From positions 31,048 to 95,047 of the forward strand of contig DATCIJ010000028.1 of NCBI GenBank assembly GCA_036507855.1: 64,000 nt of DNA, in the 5' to 3' direction. A program made the translations under genes and the position numbers. Below, one piece after another: positions 34,151 through 44,412 of the stretch; position 1 is the first letter of the stretch; each line of letters starts with the position of its first letter. The notes beneath the pieces are model-generated. The model had not been told where the DNA came from. It worked only from the letters and a program-made list of their open reading frames with translations, and did no database searches. The DNA comes from JABWBJ01 sp036507855 (GTDB taxonomy: Bacteria; Gemmatimonadota; Gemmatimonadetes; Gemmatimonadales; Gemmatimonadaceae).

Positions 34151-34174
34151 CGTCGTGAAATCCATCGACTGACC

Positions 34175-34720
34175 ATGCCGACCTCTCCGGGCCTGTTCTA
34201 CCAGGTTCAGTTCTACATCTTCGGGCTGCTGGCGATCGCCTCGGCGCTCGCCTTCGTGACCCGCAAGAGTCCCGTGTCGGCCGCGCTGTGGCTGGTGTCG
34301 GTCATGTTCAACCTGGCGGCGCTCTACGTGATGATGGACGCGCAGTTCGTGGGGATCATCCAGGTGCTGGTCTATGCCGGCGCGATCATGGTGGTCTTCC
34401 TGTTCGTCGTCATGCTCCTGAACCTCGGCCATCCCGATGAACTGAGCGACATTCGCGGGAAATGGGGACGGCTCGCGGCGGGCGGCGTCGGGATCGTGCT
34501 CCTCGCGCAGATCATGGTGCTGGCGCGCACGCGGTTCCTGCCTTCGCTGCAGCCGCCCGTCAATCCGGTCTTCGGCGGCGCACCCGACCGTGGCGCTGTG
34601 GGAATGATTGCTCAATCTCTCTTTACCGAACACCTGCTCGCCTTCGAACTCACCAGCATCCTGCTGCTGGCCGCGATCGTGGGAGCGGTGGCGATTGGAA
34701 GGCGGAAGGGCGCCACATGA
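34175..34720 (+). CDS. nuoJ: NADH-quinone oxidoreductase subunit J
   Basis: A 181-aa membrane subunit with five hydrophobic helices. FYIFGLLAIASALAFVTRK, VMFNLAALYVMMDAQFVG and QVLVYAGAIMVVFLFVVMLL are typical of the NuoJ/ND6 family. It overlaps nuoK by 4 bp (ATGA). Confidence 0.93.
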   Translation: MPTSPGLFYQVQFYIFGLLAIASALAFVTRKSPVSAALWLVSVMFNLAALYVMMDAQFVGIIQVLVYAGAIMVVFLFVVMLLNLGHPDELSDIRGKWGRLAAGGVGIVLLAQIMVLARTRFLPSLQPPVNPVFGGAPDRGAVGMIAQSLFTEHLLAFELTSILLLAAIVGAVAIGRRKGAT

Positions 34721-35010
34721 TTCCCGAAGCCCTCGCGCTGTCCGCGGTCCTGTTCACCATCGGCACCGTCGGCGTGCTGACACGCCGGAACGCCATCGTG
34801 ATCTTCATGTGCGTGGAGCTGATGCTCAACGCCGTGAACCTGTCCTTCGTCGCCCTGTCCAGGCTCTACGGCGTGACGGGCCAGGTCTTCGTTGTGTTCG
34901 TGATGACGGTGGCGGCCGCTGAAGCCGCGGTCGGGCTGGCGATCATCATCGCGATCTTCCGCCACGGCCAGTCCGTGAACCTCAAGAACATCAATCTCCT
35001 CAAAGGGTGA
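34717..35010 (+). CDS. nuoK: NADH-quinone oxidoreductase subunit K
   Basis: A 97-aa three-helix membrane subunit (ND4L homologue) in the proton channel. The conserved glutamate is in MCVELMLNAVNLSF, and the second acidic helix contains VAAAEAAVGLAI. ATG 34717 overlaps nuoJ; upstream in-frame starts lie inside nuoJ. The end overlaps the nuoL start. Confidence 0.94.
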   Translation: MIPEALALSAVLFTIGTVGVLTRRNAIVIFMCVELMLNAVNLSFVALSRLYGVTGQVFVVFVMTVAAAEAAVGLAIIIAIFRHGQSVNLKNINLLKG

Positions 35011-37184
35011 TGCTGCTCCAGGAAGCCGCCGGCGCCGCTCACCCGCTCGCCGGCACGATCGCGGAGTGGATCTGGCTCGTACCGGCGCTGCCGTTCATCG
35101 GCTTCATCGTGAACGGCCTGTTGTCGCTCGTCCCGGCGACACTCATGGGACCCGCCGATCCCTCAGCCGCGGGTCCTGATCACGGCCATGACGCCGGGGC
35201 GCATGACGGCCACGCCCACGACGAGCATCCCCACGTGGCGCGGCACCCATACCACCGCGTGGTGAGTATCGTCGGTCCGGCGGTGCTGGCCCTCGCGTTT
35301 GGCCTCACGCTCGCGGTTTTCGGTCTGCTGGCCGGAGCGCACGCCGAGGAACCGTTCGTGCGCACGCTGTTCCCCTGGCTGGTGGCCGGAGATCTGCACA
35401 TCAACGCCGCGCTGCAGGTCGACCAGTTGTCCATCGTCATGACGATGGTCGTCACCGGCGTCGGGTTCCTCATCCACGTGTTCAGCGTGGGCTACATGCA
35501 GGACGACCCCGGATACCCGCGGTACTTCGCGTTCCTCAACCTGTTCGTCTTTTTCATGCTCGTGCTGGTGCTCGGCGCGAGCTATCCGGTGATGTTCGTT
35601 GGCTGGGAAGGGGTAGGGCTCTGCTCCTACCTCCTCATCGGTTACTGGTACCTGGACAAGGCGAACGCCGACGCGGGGAAGAAGGCCTTCGTCATGAACC
35701 GCATCGGAGACTTCGGTTTCCTGGTCGCGATGTTCCTGCTGTTCGCCAACCTGGGCACGCTGGACTTCGTGAGCGTCTCGGGACGCGCGGCCGAGCTGGG
35801 CGAAGGTGGCGCTGTGATCACGGCGATCGGGCTGTTCTTCTTTCTTGCCTGCACGGGCAAGAGCGCGCAGATCCCGCTCTACACGTGGCTGCCTGACGCC
35901 ATGGCTGGCCCGACGCCGGTGTCGGCGCTGATCCACGCGGCGACGATGGTGACCGCCGGCGTGTACCTGGTCGCGCGGAGTGCCGTGATCTTCTCGCTCA
36001 CGCCGGTCGCCAGCCTGACGGTTGCGCTGGTTGGCGCGGTGACGGCGCTGTTCGCGGCGACGATCGGCCTCAAGCAGTGGGACATCAAGAAAGTCCTCGC
36101 GTACTCAACGGTCTCGCAGCTCGGTTACATGTTCGTCGGCGTCGGAGTCGGCGCCTATGCCGCCGGCGTGTTCCACCTCGTGACGCATGCCTTCTTCAAG
36201 GCGCTCCTGTTCCTGGGCTCGGGTTCGGTGATCTTCGCCATGCACCGGGCGTTCCATCACACCGGGTCACAGGCGGACGCCCAGGACATGCGCAACATGG
36301 GCGGACTGCGCGCCTTCATGCCGTGGACCTTCGCCCTGATGTGGATCGCCACGCTGGCGATCGCCGGCATCCCGCCGCTCTCGGGATTCTTCTCGAAGGA
36401 CGAGATCCTGGCGTCGGTCTACGCTCGCACCTCGCATTCCACACTGGCCGAAGCGAGCTGGTTAGGCATCCCCGGCTCGGCGCTCCTGTGGCTCATCTAT
36501 CTCATGGGACTGACCGCGGCGCTGCTGACCGCGGTCTACATGACGCGCATGATGCTCTACACCTTCCACGGGCCAAACCGCTCGGGCGAAGCTGAGCGCA
36601 AGCACCTGGCCGAAGCGCCGTGGGTCATGACGATCCCGCTCGCCGTGCTCGGAGTGCTCAGCGCGACCGGAGGTTTCATCAATCTCCCCGCGTTCCTCGG
36701 CGCGCCAGCGCAGAAGCTGCATCACTTCCTCGAGCCGGTCACCGGCGCGGCATCCCTGCGCATTACCCACGGCGAGGAAGCGCATCTCCCGCTGGGGACC
36801 GAAATGGTGCTGATCGGGCTCGCGGTGGCGATTGCCGTCACCGGCATTGTCTACGCGATCGCGCGGCTCAAGCCCGCCGCCCTGGTTCCAAAGGCGCAGG
36901 CACCTGAGGCAACGGGCATCGAGCGGGTCCTTGAGCACAAGTACTACGTCGACGAGTTGTACGACCGGACCATCGTGAAACCCGTGGTGGGGGTTTCACG
37001 CCGGGTGCTGTGGCGTGGCATGGATACGGGACTGATCGATGGCCTGCTCGTGAACGGCAGTGGCTACCTGATGCGCGGCCTGGGTTGGGTCGGGGCTCGC
37101 CTTCAGTCGGGCCAGGTCGGCACCTACGCCTGGGTGCTGGTCATCGGCGTGTTGGCGGTGTTAGGCGCCTTCTCAATCAGCTGA
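35010..37184 (+). CDS. nuoL: NADH-quinone oxidoreductase subunit L
   Basis: A 724-aa antiporter-like proton-pumping subunit. VGWEGVGLCSYLLIGYWY with the key glutamate, TWLPDAMAGPTPVSALIHAA and HAFFKALLFLGSGSVI are signatures. The amphipathic lateral helix region ends the protein. Residues about 50-85 form a histidine-rich loop (HGHDAGAHDGHAHDEHPH) absent from typical NuoL. Its start is ATG 35010; GTG at 35007 adds one residue. It is followed by nuoM after 2 nt. Confidence 0.95.
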   Translation: MLLQEAAGAAHPLAGTIAEWIWLVPALPFIGFIVNGLLSLVPATLMGPADPSAAGPDHGHDAGAHDGHAHDEHPHVARHPYHRVVSIVGPAVLALAFGLTLAVFGLLAGAHAEEPFVRTLFPWLVAGDLHINAALQVDQLSIVMTMVVTGVGFLIHVFSVGYMQDDPGYPRYFAFLNLFVFFMLVLVLGASYPVMFVGWEGVGLCSYLLIGYWYLDKANADAGKKAFVMNRIGDFGFLVAMFLLFANLGTLDFVSVSGRAAELGEGGAVITAIGLFFFLACTGKSAQIPLYTWLPDAMAGPTPVSALIHAATMVTAGVYLVARSAVIFSLTPVASLTVALVGAVTALFAATIGLKQWDIKKVLAYSTVSQLGYMFVGVGVGAYAAGVFHLVTHAFFKALLFLGSGSVIFAMHRAFHHTGSQADAQDMRNMGGLRAFMPWTFALMWIATLAIAGIPPLSGFFSKDEILASVYARTSHSTLAEASWLGIPGSALLWLIYLMGLTAALLTAVYMTRMMLYTFHGPNRSGEAERKHLAEAPWVMTIPLAVLGVLSATGGFINLPAFLGAPAQKLHHFLEPVTGAASLRITHGEEAHLPLGTEMVLIGLAVAIAVTGIVYAIARLKPAALVPKAQAPEATGIERVLEHKYYVDELYDRTIVKPVVGVSRRVLWRGMDTGLIDGLLVNGSGYLMRGLGWVGARLQSGQVGTYAWVLVIGVLAVLGAFSIS

Positions 37185-37186
37185 CC

Positions 37187-38761
37187 ATGGCCGCCTTCCT
37201 CGCCTCACTGAACTACAACGCCTGGATCCTGCCGGCGCTGCTCGTCATCCCCACTGCTGGCGCGCTCGCCGTTTGGGCGCACGGGGCCGTCGCGGGGCAG
37301 GGAGAGGCCGCGGCACTGACCGCGCGGCGCCTGACGCTAGCCATACTCGTGCTCGAATTCGTGGTCTCGATCGGCCTGTGGTGGTCGCTTGACGCGCAAT
37401 CGGCGGACTGGCAGGCCGTCGTCGACGCTCCCTGGATCGATGTGTGGGGCACGCGATTCACCGTTGGGGTGGACGGGTTGTCGGTGATGATGGTGCTGCT
37501 CACGACGCTTCTCATGCCGCTGGCGATTCTGGGCGGGTGGACGAGCGTGCGAACCAAGGTGCACGCCTATCACGCCCTGATGCTCCTGCTGACGACCGGA
37601 ATGCTCGGCGTCTTCGTCGCGAAGGATCTCTTCCTGTTCTACGTGATGTGGGAAGTGATGCTGGTCCCGATGTACTTCATCATCGGCATCTGGGGCGGGG
37701 AGCGCCGCATTTATGCCAGTCTGAAGTTCTTCATCTACACGATGGCCGCGTCGCTGTTGATGCTCGTGGCCATCGTGTATCTCGGCGTGCAGGCCGGAGG
37801 GCCACAGGGACGTCCGACCTTCGACTACGACGCCATTCTGGCGCTGAATCTCACGCCCACCGCCTCATTCTGGCTCTTCGGCGCCTTCTTCCTCGCCTTC
37901 GCGGTGAAGGTGCCGATGTTCCCGTTCCATACGTGGCTGCCGGACGCGCACGTGGAGGCGCCAACGGCGGGATCCGTGATCCTGGCGGGCATCCTGCTGA
38001 AACTCGGGACGTACGGGTTCCTTCGCATCGCCGTGCCGTTCTTCCCCGGCGTTGCGATGTACCCGTGGGTCCGTACGGCCATCATTGTCCTGGCCGTGAT
38101 CGGCGTGATCTACGGCTCGCTGGTCGCGCTGGTCCAGCCCGACATCAAGAAGCTGGTCGCGTATTCCTCCGTGGCGCACCTCGGCTTCGTCATGCTCGGC
38201 ATTTTCGCGCTGACCGTGGAAAGCGTACAAGGCGCGCTCATGATGATGATCGGGCACGGCTTGTCGACGGGCGCGCTCTTCCTTCTGGTCGGGATCATCT
38301 ACGAGCGCACCCACACGCGGCTGATCGACGACTACGGCGGCATCGCGAAGGTCGTTCCGTTGTTCGCCACGATCCTGACGATCGTTGCCCTGAGCAGCAT
38401 AGGCCTCCCCGGCACCAACGGATTCGTAGCCGAGTTCCTGGTCATGATCGGTGCGTTCCGCACCTATCCGATTCTGACGGTCGTGTCGGCCACCGGCGTT
38501 ATCCTCGCCGCGGCGTACCTGTTGTGGGCGCTGCAGCGGATGATCTACAACCCGCTCGACAAGCCGCGGAATGCCGTGCTGCGCGACCTCAATTGGCGCG
38601 AGCTCGGACTCCTGGTTCCGATTCTCGTCGGCATCCTGTGGATGGGCCTTTATCCGAAGCCGGTGCTCGACCGGGTGGAGGCGTCGGCGCGGAAGTTCGT
38701 CGAGGAAGTCGACCGGAACGCCGAACGACAGCAGGCGTCCATGATGCTTGGAGGTCGCTGA
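37187..38761 (+). CDS. nuoM: NADH-quinone oxidoreductase subunit M
   Basis: A 524-aa antiporter-like subunit. VGVDGLSVMMVLLTTLLMPL, FYVMWEVMLVPMYFIIGIWG with the conserved glutamate, and FHTWLPDAHVEAPTAGSVI are diagnostic. LVAYSSVAHLGFVMLG carries the conserved lysine region. ATG 37187 is 2 nt after the nuoL stop. The stop lies 1 nt before nuoN GTG. Confidence 0.96.
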   Translation: MAAFLASLNYNAWILPALLVIPTAGALAVWAHGAVAGQGEAAALTARRLTLAILVLEFVVSIGLWWSLDAQSADWQAVVDAPWIDVWGTRFTVGVDGLSVMMVLLTTLLMPLAILGGWTSVRTKVHAYHALMLLLTTGMLGVFVAKDLFLFYVMWEVMLVPMYFIIGIWGGERRIYASLKFFIYTMAASLLMLVAIVYLGVQAGGPQGRPTFDYDAILALNLTPTASFWLFGAFFLAFAVKVPMFPFHTWLPDAHVEAPTAGSVILAGILLKLGTYGFLRIAVPFFPGVAMYPWVRTAIIVLAVIGVIYGSLVALVQPDIKKLVAYSSVAHLGFVMLGIFALTVESVQGALMMMIGHGLSTGALFLLVGIIYERTHTRLIDDYGGIAKVVPLFATILTIVALSSIGLPGTNGFVAEFLVMIGAFRTYPILTVVSATGVILAAAYLLWALQRMIYNPLDKPRNAVLRDLNWRELGLLVPILVGILWMGLYPKPVLDRVEASARKFVEEVDRNAERQQASMMLGGR

Positions 38762-38762
38762 G

Positions 38763-40325
38763 GTGCTCCAGTCACTCTTCGCGCAAATGGGCGGGTCGGG
38801 CCTGACGCTCGACCTGTCGCGTCCGATGGACCTGACGCGCGCGATTTCACCCGACCTGCTGCTCTGTGGCGGCGCGATGGTGCTGCTGCTCTATGCCGCC
38901 TGGCGTCCGGAAAGCGAGGCGCATCAGCGTCGTGTTGCCCTCGGCTCGATGGGCGTCGGCCTTCTGACGCTCGTTGCCGTAGTTGCGGTGAGCTTGTCCG
39001 GGTGGAAGTCCGGCGCAGGCCCGGTTGCCGTGGATGGCTTCCGCTGGGCATCGGACGTGGTGTTCCTGCTGGCGACCGTTGTGGCCATTGGACTCTCCAT
39101 GGACTACAACGCCCGCGAGGGCATCACCGCGCCCGAAGCGCACGTGCTGGTGCTGTTCGCAACGGTGGGCATGATGATCATGGCTGCGGCGCGCGACCTG
39201 ATGGTCCTGTTCCTCGGACTTGAAACGATGTCGGTGTCCGTCTACGTGCTGGTGGGAATAAACCGGCGCTCGGCCCGCTCGGCCGAAGGAGCGCTCAAGT
39301 ATTTCCTGCTCGGCGCATTCTCGACCGCATTTCTCCTTTACGGCATTGCGCTGGTCTACGGGGCGACCGGCTCGACGAATCTCTCGCAGATCGGGGGCCG
39401 GATCGCGGCGCTATCGATGGGTGACAGTCCGATGCTGCTGGTTGGCGTCGCGCTGCTGCTGGTCGGCTTCGCGTTCAAGCTTGCGGCGGCCCCCTTTCAC
39501 ATGTGGGCGCCTGACGTCTACGAAGGCGCGCCGACTCCGATCACCGCCTACATGGCCGCCGCCGTCAAGGCAGCAGCCTTTGCCGCGTTCATTCGCGTCT
39601 GGATCGAGGCCTTCGGGCACATCTACGGCGCGTGGCACGACGCGCTCTGGTGGCTCTCGGCGATCACCATGTTCGTGGGCAACCTGGTCGCGCTGCAGCA
39701 GCGTAACCTGAAGCGGATGCTGGCCTACTCCAGCATCGGTCATACCGGCTTTCTTCTCGTCGCCGTCACGGCCGCCACGTCGCAGTCGGCGAGCGCGATC
39801 CTGTTCTACCTGTTCGCGTACACCCTGGCGACGATGGGCGCGTTCGCCGTCATCATTTCACTCGGTACCGGGGACAACCCTCGCGAACGCGTGGAAGACT
39901 TTCACGGGCTGTGGCACGAACAGCCCGGCCTGGCCATCGCGATGGCGGTGTTCATGCTGTCCATGCTCGGGTTCCCGGTATTCGGGGGAATGGGATTCTT
40001 TGCCAAGTGGTACGTGCTGCAGACAGCGCTCGACGCGGCCGCTCCGCAGATTCGCCTGGCGGTGATGCTGGTCCTCGCCACGACCATCTCGGCGGGATAC
40101 TACCTGCATGTGGTCATGGTCATGTTCATGAAGCCGCGACCCGAACTGGCGCCGCCACTGCCGCGCGTCGGTGCGATGTCACGGGCCGTGATCATGGCGT
40201 CGGTCGTCCTGCTGCTCATTTTCGGTTTGTTCCCGGATCCAGTGGTCAGATGGGCTCGCGGTGGCACCGAGCTGGTGCCCTCAATGCCGCCGGCGGCCGC
40301 GTTGCCTGGACCCGCCGGACCGTAG
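38763..40325 (+). CDS. nuoN: NADH-quinone oxidoreductase subunit N
   Basis: A 520-aa antiporter-like subunit closing the operon. LGLETMSVSVYVLVG, FKLAAAPFHMWAPDVYEGAPTP and MLAYSSIGHTGFLLV are typical. GTG 38763 is chosen because GGAGG lies 7 nt upstream; TTG 38748 inside nuoM is the alternative. The last residues are proline/alanine-rich. No terminator is obvious in the 96 bp before the next gene. Confidence 0.94.
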   Translation: MLQSLFAQMGGSGLTLDLSRPMDLTRAISPDLLLCGGAMVLLLYAAWRPESEAHQRRVALGSMGVGLLTLVAVVAVSLSGWKSGAGPVAVDGFRWASDVVFLLATVVAIGLSMDYNAREGITAPEAHVLVLFATVGMMIMAAARDLMVLFLGLETMSVSVYVLVGINRRSARSAEGALKYFLLGAFSTAFLLYGIALVYGATGSTNLSQIGGRIAALSMGDSPMLLVGVALLLVGFAFKLAAAPFHMWAPDVYEGAPTPITAYMAAAVKAAAFAAFIRVWIEAFGHIYGAWHDALWWLSAITMFVGNLVALQQRNLKRMLAYSSIGHTGFLLVAVTAATSQSASAILFYLFAYTLATMGAFAVIISLGTGDNPRERVEDFHGLWHEQPGLAIAMAVFMLSMLGFPVFGGMGFFAKWYVLQTALDAAAPQIRLAVMLVLATTISAGYYLHVVMVMFMKPRPELAPPLPRVGAMSRAVIMASVVLLLIFGLFPDPVVRWARGGTELVPSMPPAAALPGPAGP

Positions 40326-40421
40326 CGTCTCCGTTCGCAGTCGCCGAGCGTTCCGGATCGACGGGGCGGCGAGTATCCTGCTGAAGGGCGCACCATCCCG
40401 AACGCCCCGCGCCAACCGCTC

Positions 40422-41789
40422 ATGGCCATCCATCCCGGCATCTTCCGCCAGTACGACATCCGTGGCATCGTCGACCGCGACCTGACGACGGAGGCCGCGA
40501 CCGCGATCGGACGCGCGTACGCGACCCTGCTCCGGGATCGTGGAGTGACGGGCACGGTCGCCGTCGGACGCGACAACCGTCCGAGCGGAGGGAGCCTTCG
40601 GGATGCGTTGATTGACGGCCTGACGAGTGCCGGCGCGAGCGTGGTGGACATTGGTGTCGTTCCGACGCCGCTTCTCTACTGGAGCCTGCATCAGCTACCG
40701 GTCGTGGGGGGCATCCAGATCACCGGGTCGCACAATCCGCCTGAGTACAACGGATTCAAGCTGTGCGTGGGCCACGACTCACTGCATGGCGAAGGCATCG
40801 ATGCAGTGCGGCAGTTGATCGACCGCGGCGACTTCGCGAAAGGGTCTGGCTCCGTGCGGAGCGAGGTCGTGATCGATCGCTACGTCGACGACGTCGTGGC
40901 GCGCACCGGGCCGCTCAAGCGTCGACTCAAGGTCGTCTTTGACTGCGGAAACGGAGTAGGGGCGCTCGTCGCCAGGCACCTCTTCGACCGGCTTGGCCTG
41001 GACGCGTTGTATCTGTTCTGTGAAAGCGACGGGACGTTCCCCAACCATCATCCCGATCCCACGGTCGTCGAAAACCTTCACGACATCATTCGCGAGGTGA
41101 AGGCGCGTCGCGCAGATCTTGGTATTGCGTTCGATGGCGACGCCGATCGCATCGGCGTAGTCGATGCGCGCGGCGAGATCATCTGGGGCGATCACATCCT
41201 CATCCTCTACGCGAGGGACGTCCTGGCGCGCACAGGAACAGGACAGCCGATCATCTTCGACGTGAAGTGTTCGCAGGCGCTGCCGCAAGCCATCGAAGCG
41301 GCGGGTGGGAAGGCCATCATGTGGAAGACGGGCCATTCGCTGATCAAGGACCGGATGAAGCAGTTGAACGCGCCGTTGGCCGGTGAAATGTCCGGTCACA
41401 TGTTCTTCGCCGAGGGCTTTTACGGGCACGATGACGCGCTCTACGGAGCGGCACGTCTGCTTCGGATCGTGGCGGCGGCCGGGAAGAGCGTGGAGGAGAT
41501 GCTGAGCGACGTTCCCAAATTCGTGTCCACGCCGGAGATCAGGGTCGACTGCCCCGATGAACGCAAGTTCGAGGTGGTCGAGCGCGCGGTGCGTCATTTT
41601 CGGGCCAGGCACGACGTGATCGACGTCGACGGCGTGCGGGTCCTCTTCGGCGATGGCTGGGGCCTCATACGCGCCTCCAATACGCAACCGGTGCTCGTCA
41701 CGCGGTACGAGGCCCGCTCGCAGGAACGTCTCGCGGCCATCCAGCGCGAGATGGAAGACTGGCTGCGCGCGCAGGGCATCGAGCCCTGA
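40422..41789 (+). CDS. Phosphomannomutase/phosphoglucomutase
   Basis: A 455-aa alpha-D-phosphohexomutase converting hexose 6-phosphates to 1-phosphates for surface polysaccharide or glycogen precursors. FRQYDIRGIV opens the fold. The phosphoserine loop is TGSHNPPEYNG, the metal site DGDADRIGV, the sugar-specificity loop GEMSGHMFF, and the C-terminal phosphate-binding loop RASNTQP. GEMSGH is typical of the dual PMM/PGM (AlgC/ManB) group rather than GlmM. A 96-bp gap without features precedes it. Confidence 0.92.
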   Translation: MAIHPGIFRQYDIRGIVDRDLTTEAATAIGRAYATLLRDRGVTGTVAVGRDNRPSGGSLRDALIDGLTSAGASVVDIGVVPTPLLYWSLHQLPVVGGIQITGSHNPPEYNGFKLCVGHDSLHGEGIDAVRQLIDRGDFAKGSGSVRSEVVIDRYVDDVVARTGPLKRRLKVVFDCGNGVGALVARHLFDRLGLDALYLFCESDGTFPNHHPDPTVVENLHDIIREVKARRADLGIAFDGDADRIGVVDARGEIIWGDHILILYARDVLARTGTGQPIIFDVKCSQALPQAIEAAGGKAIMWKTGHSLIKDRMKQLNAPLAGEMSGHMFFAEGFYGHDDALYGAARLLRIVAAAGKSVEEMLSDVPKFVSTPEIRVDCPDERKFEVVERAVRHFRARHDVIDVDGVRVLFGDGWGLIRASNTQPVLVTRYEARSQERLAAIQREMEDWLRAQGIEP

Positions 41790-41790
41790 C

Positions 41791-44253
41791 ATGATGTCGC
41801 GTCGTTGGCTGGCCCTGAGCATCGTCGCGATCGCGATCGTGCTCCTGTCCGGGCGTGTCCTGTCAGCCTGGTACGTGGACTACCAGTGGTACGCGATCCA
41901 GGGAGCTTCGCGCCTGTGGTGGGTCCGGACAACGGACCTGGCGCTCCTGCGCGGCGTGGCGTTCCTCGCCGTGGCCGTTTTCGCGTTCGCCAACCTTTTT
42001 GCCGTAAGGCGCTCGGTCCGGTCGCTCCGCCTTCCACGTCGCATCGGAAACCTCGAGTTCAATGAGGAAGTTTCGGCGCGCATCCTGAACCGTTCGGTGG
42101 CGGTCCTGTCCATCGTGATCGGAGTCGCCTTCGCCCTGCCGCATAACGATTGGACGTCCGTGGAGTTGACACGAACGGGCCTCCCCTTCGGCGAGACCGA
42201 TCCGTATTTCCGGCTGGACCTCGGCACCTGGCTGTATCAGTTGCCGCTCCAGGCTGGTGCGCACGTCTGGGCAATGATCGTGCTGCTGGCGCTGACCCTG
42301 CTGGTGGTGTTCCTCTATGCGCTCACTCCCAGTCTGCGATGGGAGGAGGGGCGGCTCCACGTGAGCGGCCACGTTCGGCGCCACCTGTCCGCTCTGGCCG
42401 GCGTCCTCCTGCTTCTGCTGGCGTGGAGCTATCAACTCGACGCCTACGGACTCCTTCGCGAAGGCACGGGTCCGCTGGGTGCGATATCGGCGGTGGATCA
42501 TCGCGTTGGCATTCCCGCGAACCTCACCCTGGCGATGCTCGCGATGGCATCGGCGTTGCTGGTGGCGTGGACGGGTTGGATGGGGCAGACCCGCGTCGCG
42601 TTCGTGACGATCTCCGTGATGCTGCTGGCCGCGCTCACCGTTCGACAGGTCGTCCCGGCGGTCGGCGGCCGATTCGTCATGTCAGCGGATCCGGACGCAC
42701 AGGAGAGGTCGTACCGGGAAATCCGGAATGCGTATTCGCGGCGGGCGTACGCGGTAGACGCCATCGAACGCGCCACGCTGGCCGAGGCGGCGCCATCGAT
42801 CGCCGATGCCTTGCGCGGCGCTTCGCTGTGGGACACCGAGGCGATGCGACGGGTGATCGGCGGGCCGCGCCAGGGCGCCAGGCCTAACGGATCAACCGGG
42901 TGGCAAGGACAGGATGGACGGCTCGTGGCCTTCGCGCTCGAACAGCCGTTGGGTCCGCAGTCGGCGGAGTCCCTGCCGGCATGGGGCCTGACCCGCGTGG
43001 CCGCCGACGTCACGGACGATCGCGGCGGACCGGTGACCCGCGAGGACCCGGAGCTGGGAAGAACACTGCGCGGCATCCTCGTTCATGATTCCGCGTCGAC
43101 CTACTACGTGCTGTCCGATACCGGGCGCAGGATCGTGGCGGGATCACTGGATTCCTTCGCCGGACGGCTCGCGCACGCCTGGCACCTGCAGAACCCCTCA
43201 CTCCTGAGCAGGCGTGACCAGGAAGCGCCGGTGCGCCTGCTGCTGCGCCGCGACGTCAGGGAGCGCGTCGCACATCTCTACCCGTTCTTCGCCCAGGGAC
43301 GAAGAGTCACACCAGTCGTGTGGCGTGATTCCGTGTTCTGGGCGCTGCACCTGTACGCGACATCGAACTGGTATCCGCTCAGCGCTCCACTGCATCTGGA
43401 TGGCAAGGACGTGCGATATGCTCAGCTCGCCGGCGTGGCGATCGTGAACGGGCATACCGGACGCGTCACGACAATCACATCGCCTACGGCAGGGCCGATG
43501 GCGGAGTCGTGGATGCTCCGCTTTCCCGAGCTGTTCAGCGATCCATCGGCGTTCGACATGAGCTTCCTGGTGCGCCTGCCTCCGGCAGCCGACGGGATGC
43601 TGATCGTCGGTCAGGCGCTTGCACAATCCGGGCTGCGTGGTGAGTTCGAGGCTCGCGCTCACCTGCCGGCAAGCGCCGGCGATTCGCTGTATGCACCGAC
43701 CGATCCGGCGCCGTGGCTCAACCGCGCGACCAACTCCATATCGCTCGCCATTCCCGTACTGGAGCCAACGGAAGAATTGCGCGGTGTGCTCGTGGCGCCA
43801 GGAGGATCCGATTTCCGCTTCCGCTGGATCCGAAGCCCCACGAAGAGCGTTCGCTGGTCGCGGCTGGCCGGCGAGTTCCAGGCTGCTTCCGACTCGTTTC
43901 GATCCGGTGAGCGCGCCACCAGACCACTCCCCGGCGCCATTCGCATCCTGCCGACGTCAGACGGGTTCATGGCGGTGCAGACGTATTATCTCGTCCGCCC
44001 TGATGGCACGCCACAGGTCCTCGTGGCGGCGATCTGGCGCCAGGAGGGCACGAGCACGGGCAGGACGTTGATGGACGCCGCCGGACTGCCGAACCCGATC
44101 GTCGCTGACGTACCGATGACTGCCGAGGATTTCAGGCGCCGCGTGAACGCGCTCTATGAATCGATGCGCGAAGCCATGCGTCGAGGTGACTGGTCCGCCA
44201 TAGGCGCCGCATACGAAGCGCTGGGGCGTCTGCTACGCTCGCCGCCGCCTTGA
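41791..44253 (+). CDS. UPF0182 family membrane protein
   Basis: An 820-aa protein of the poorly characterised UPF0182 (COG1615) family. Seven or so hydrophobic helices lie in the first 290 residues: LSIVAIAIVLLSGRVLSAWY, then ALLRGVAFLAVAVFAF and later pairs. A long hydrophilic, presumably extracytoplasmic region follows. Family features include DYQWYAIQG near residue 31, DPYFRLDLGTWLYQLP, and the NWYPLS and VRPDGTPQV segments. Length is normal to slightly short. ATG ATG at 41791 leaves one base after the mutase stop. Role unknown. Confidence 0.8.
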   Translation: MMSRRWLALSIVAIAIVLLSGRVLSAWYVDYQWYAIQGASRLWWVRTTDLALLRGVAFLAVAVFAFANLFAVRRSVRSLRLPRRIGNLEFNEEVSARILNRSVAVLSIVIGVAFALPHNDWTSVELTRTGLPFGETDPYFRLDLGTWLYQLPLQAGAHVWAMIVLLALTLLVVFLYALTPSLRWEEGRLHVSGHVRRHLSALAGVLLLLLAWSYQLDAYGLLREGTGPLGAISAVDHRVGIPANLTLAMLAMASALLVAWTGWMGQTRVAFVTISVMLLAALTVRQVVPAVGGRFVMSADPDAQERSYREIRNAYSRRAYAVDAIERATLAEAAPSIADALRGASLWDTEAMRRVIGGPRQGARPNGSTGWQGQDGRLVAFALEQPLGPQSAESLPAWGLTRVAADVTDDRGGPVTREDPELGRTLRGILVHDSASTYYVLSDTGRRIVAGSLDSFAGRLAHAWHLQNPSLLSRRDQEAPVRLLLRRDVRERVAHLYPFFAQGRRVTPVVWRDSVFWALHLYATSNWYPLSAPLHLDGKDVRYAQLAGVAIVNGHTGRVTTITSPTAGPMAESWMLRFPELFSDPSAFDMSFLVRLPPAADGMLIVGQALAQSGLRGEFEARAHLPASAGDSLYAPTDPAPWLNRATNSISLAIPVLEPTEELRGVLVAPGGSDFRFRWIRSPTKSVRWSRLAGEFQAASDSFRSGERATRPLPGAIRILPTSDGFMAVQTYYLVRPDGTPQVLVAAIWRQEGTSTGRTLMDAAGLPNPIVADVPMTAEDFRRRVNALYESMREAMRRGDWSAIGAAYEALGRLLRSPPP

Positions 44254-44412
44254 TCGACACTGACAGAGCCAATAGCTTGCGCGGCCAGCGCGATAACCAT
44301 CCGGCTGCATCGCCCATGCCCACCCTCGTCGGTCGCGCGCGGCGCATCGCACTGAAGCCTGGACATGGCAGCGTCAGGTTCGGGCGCGCAACAAGGACAC
44401 CGCGGAGATCGA

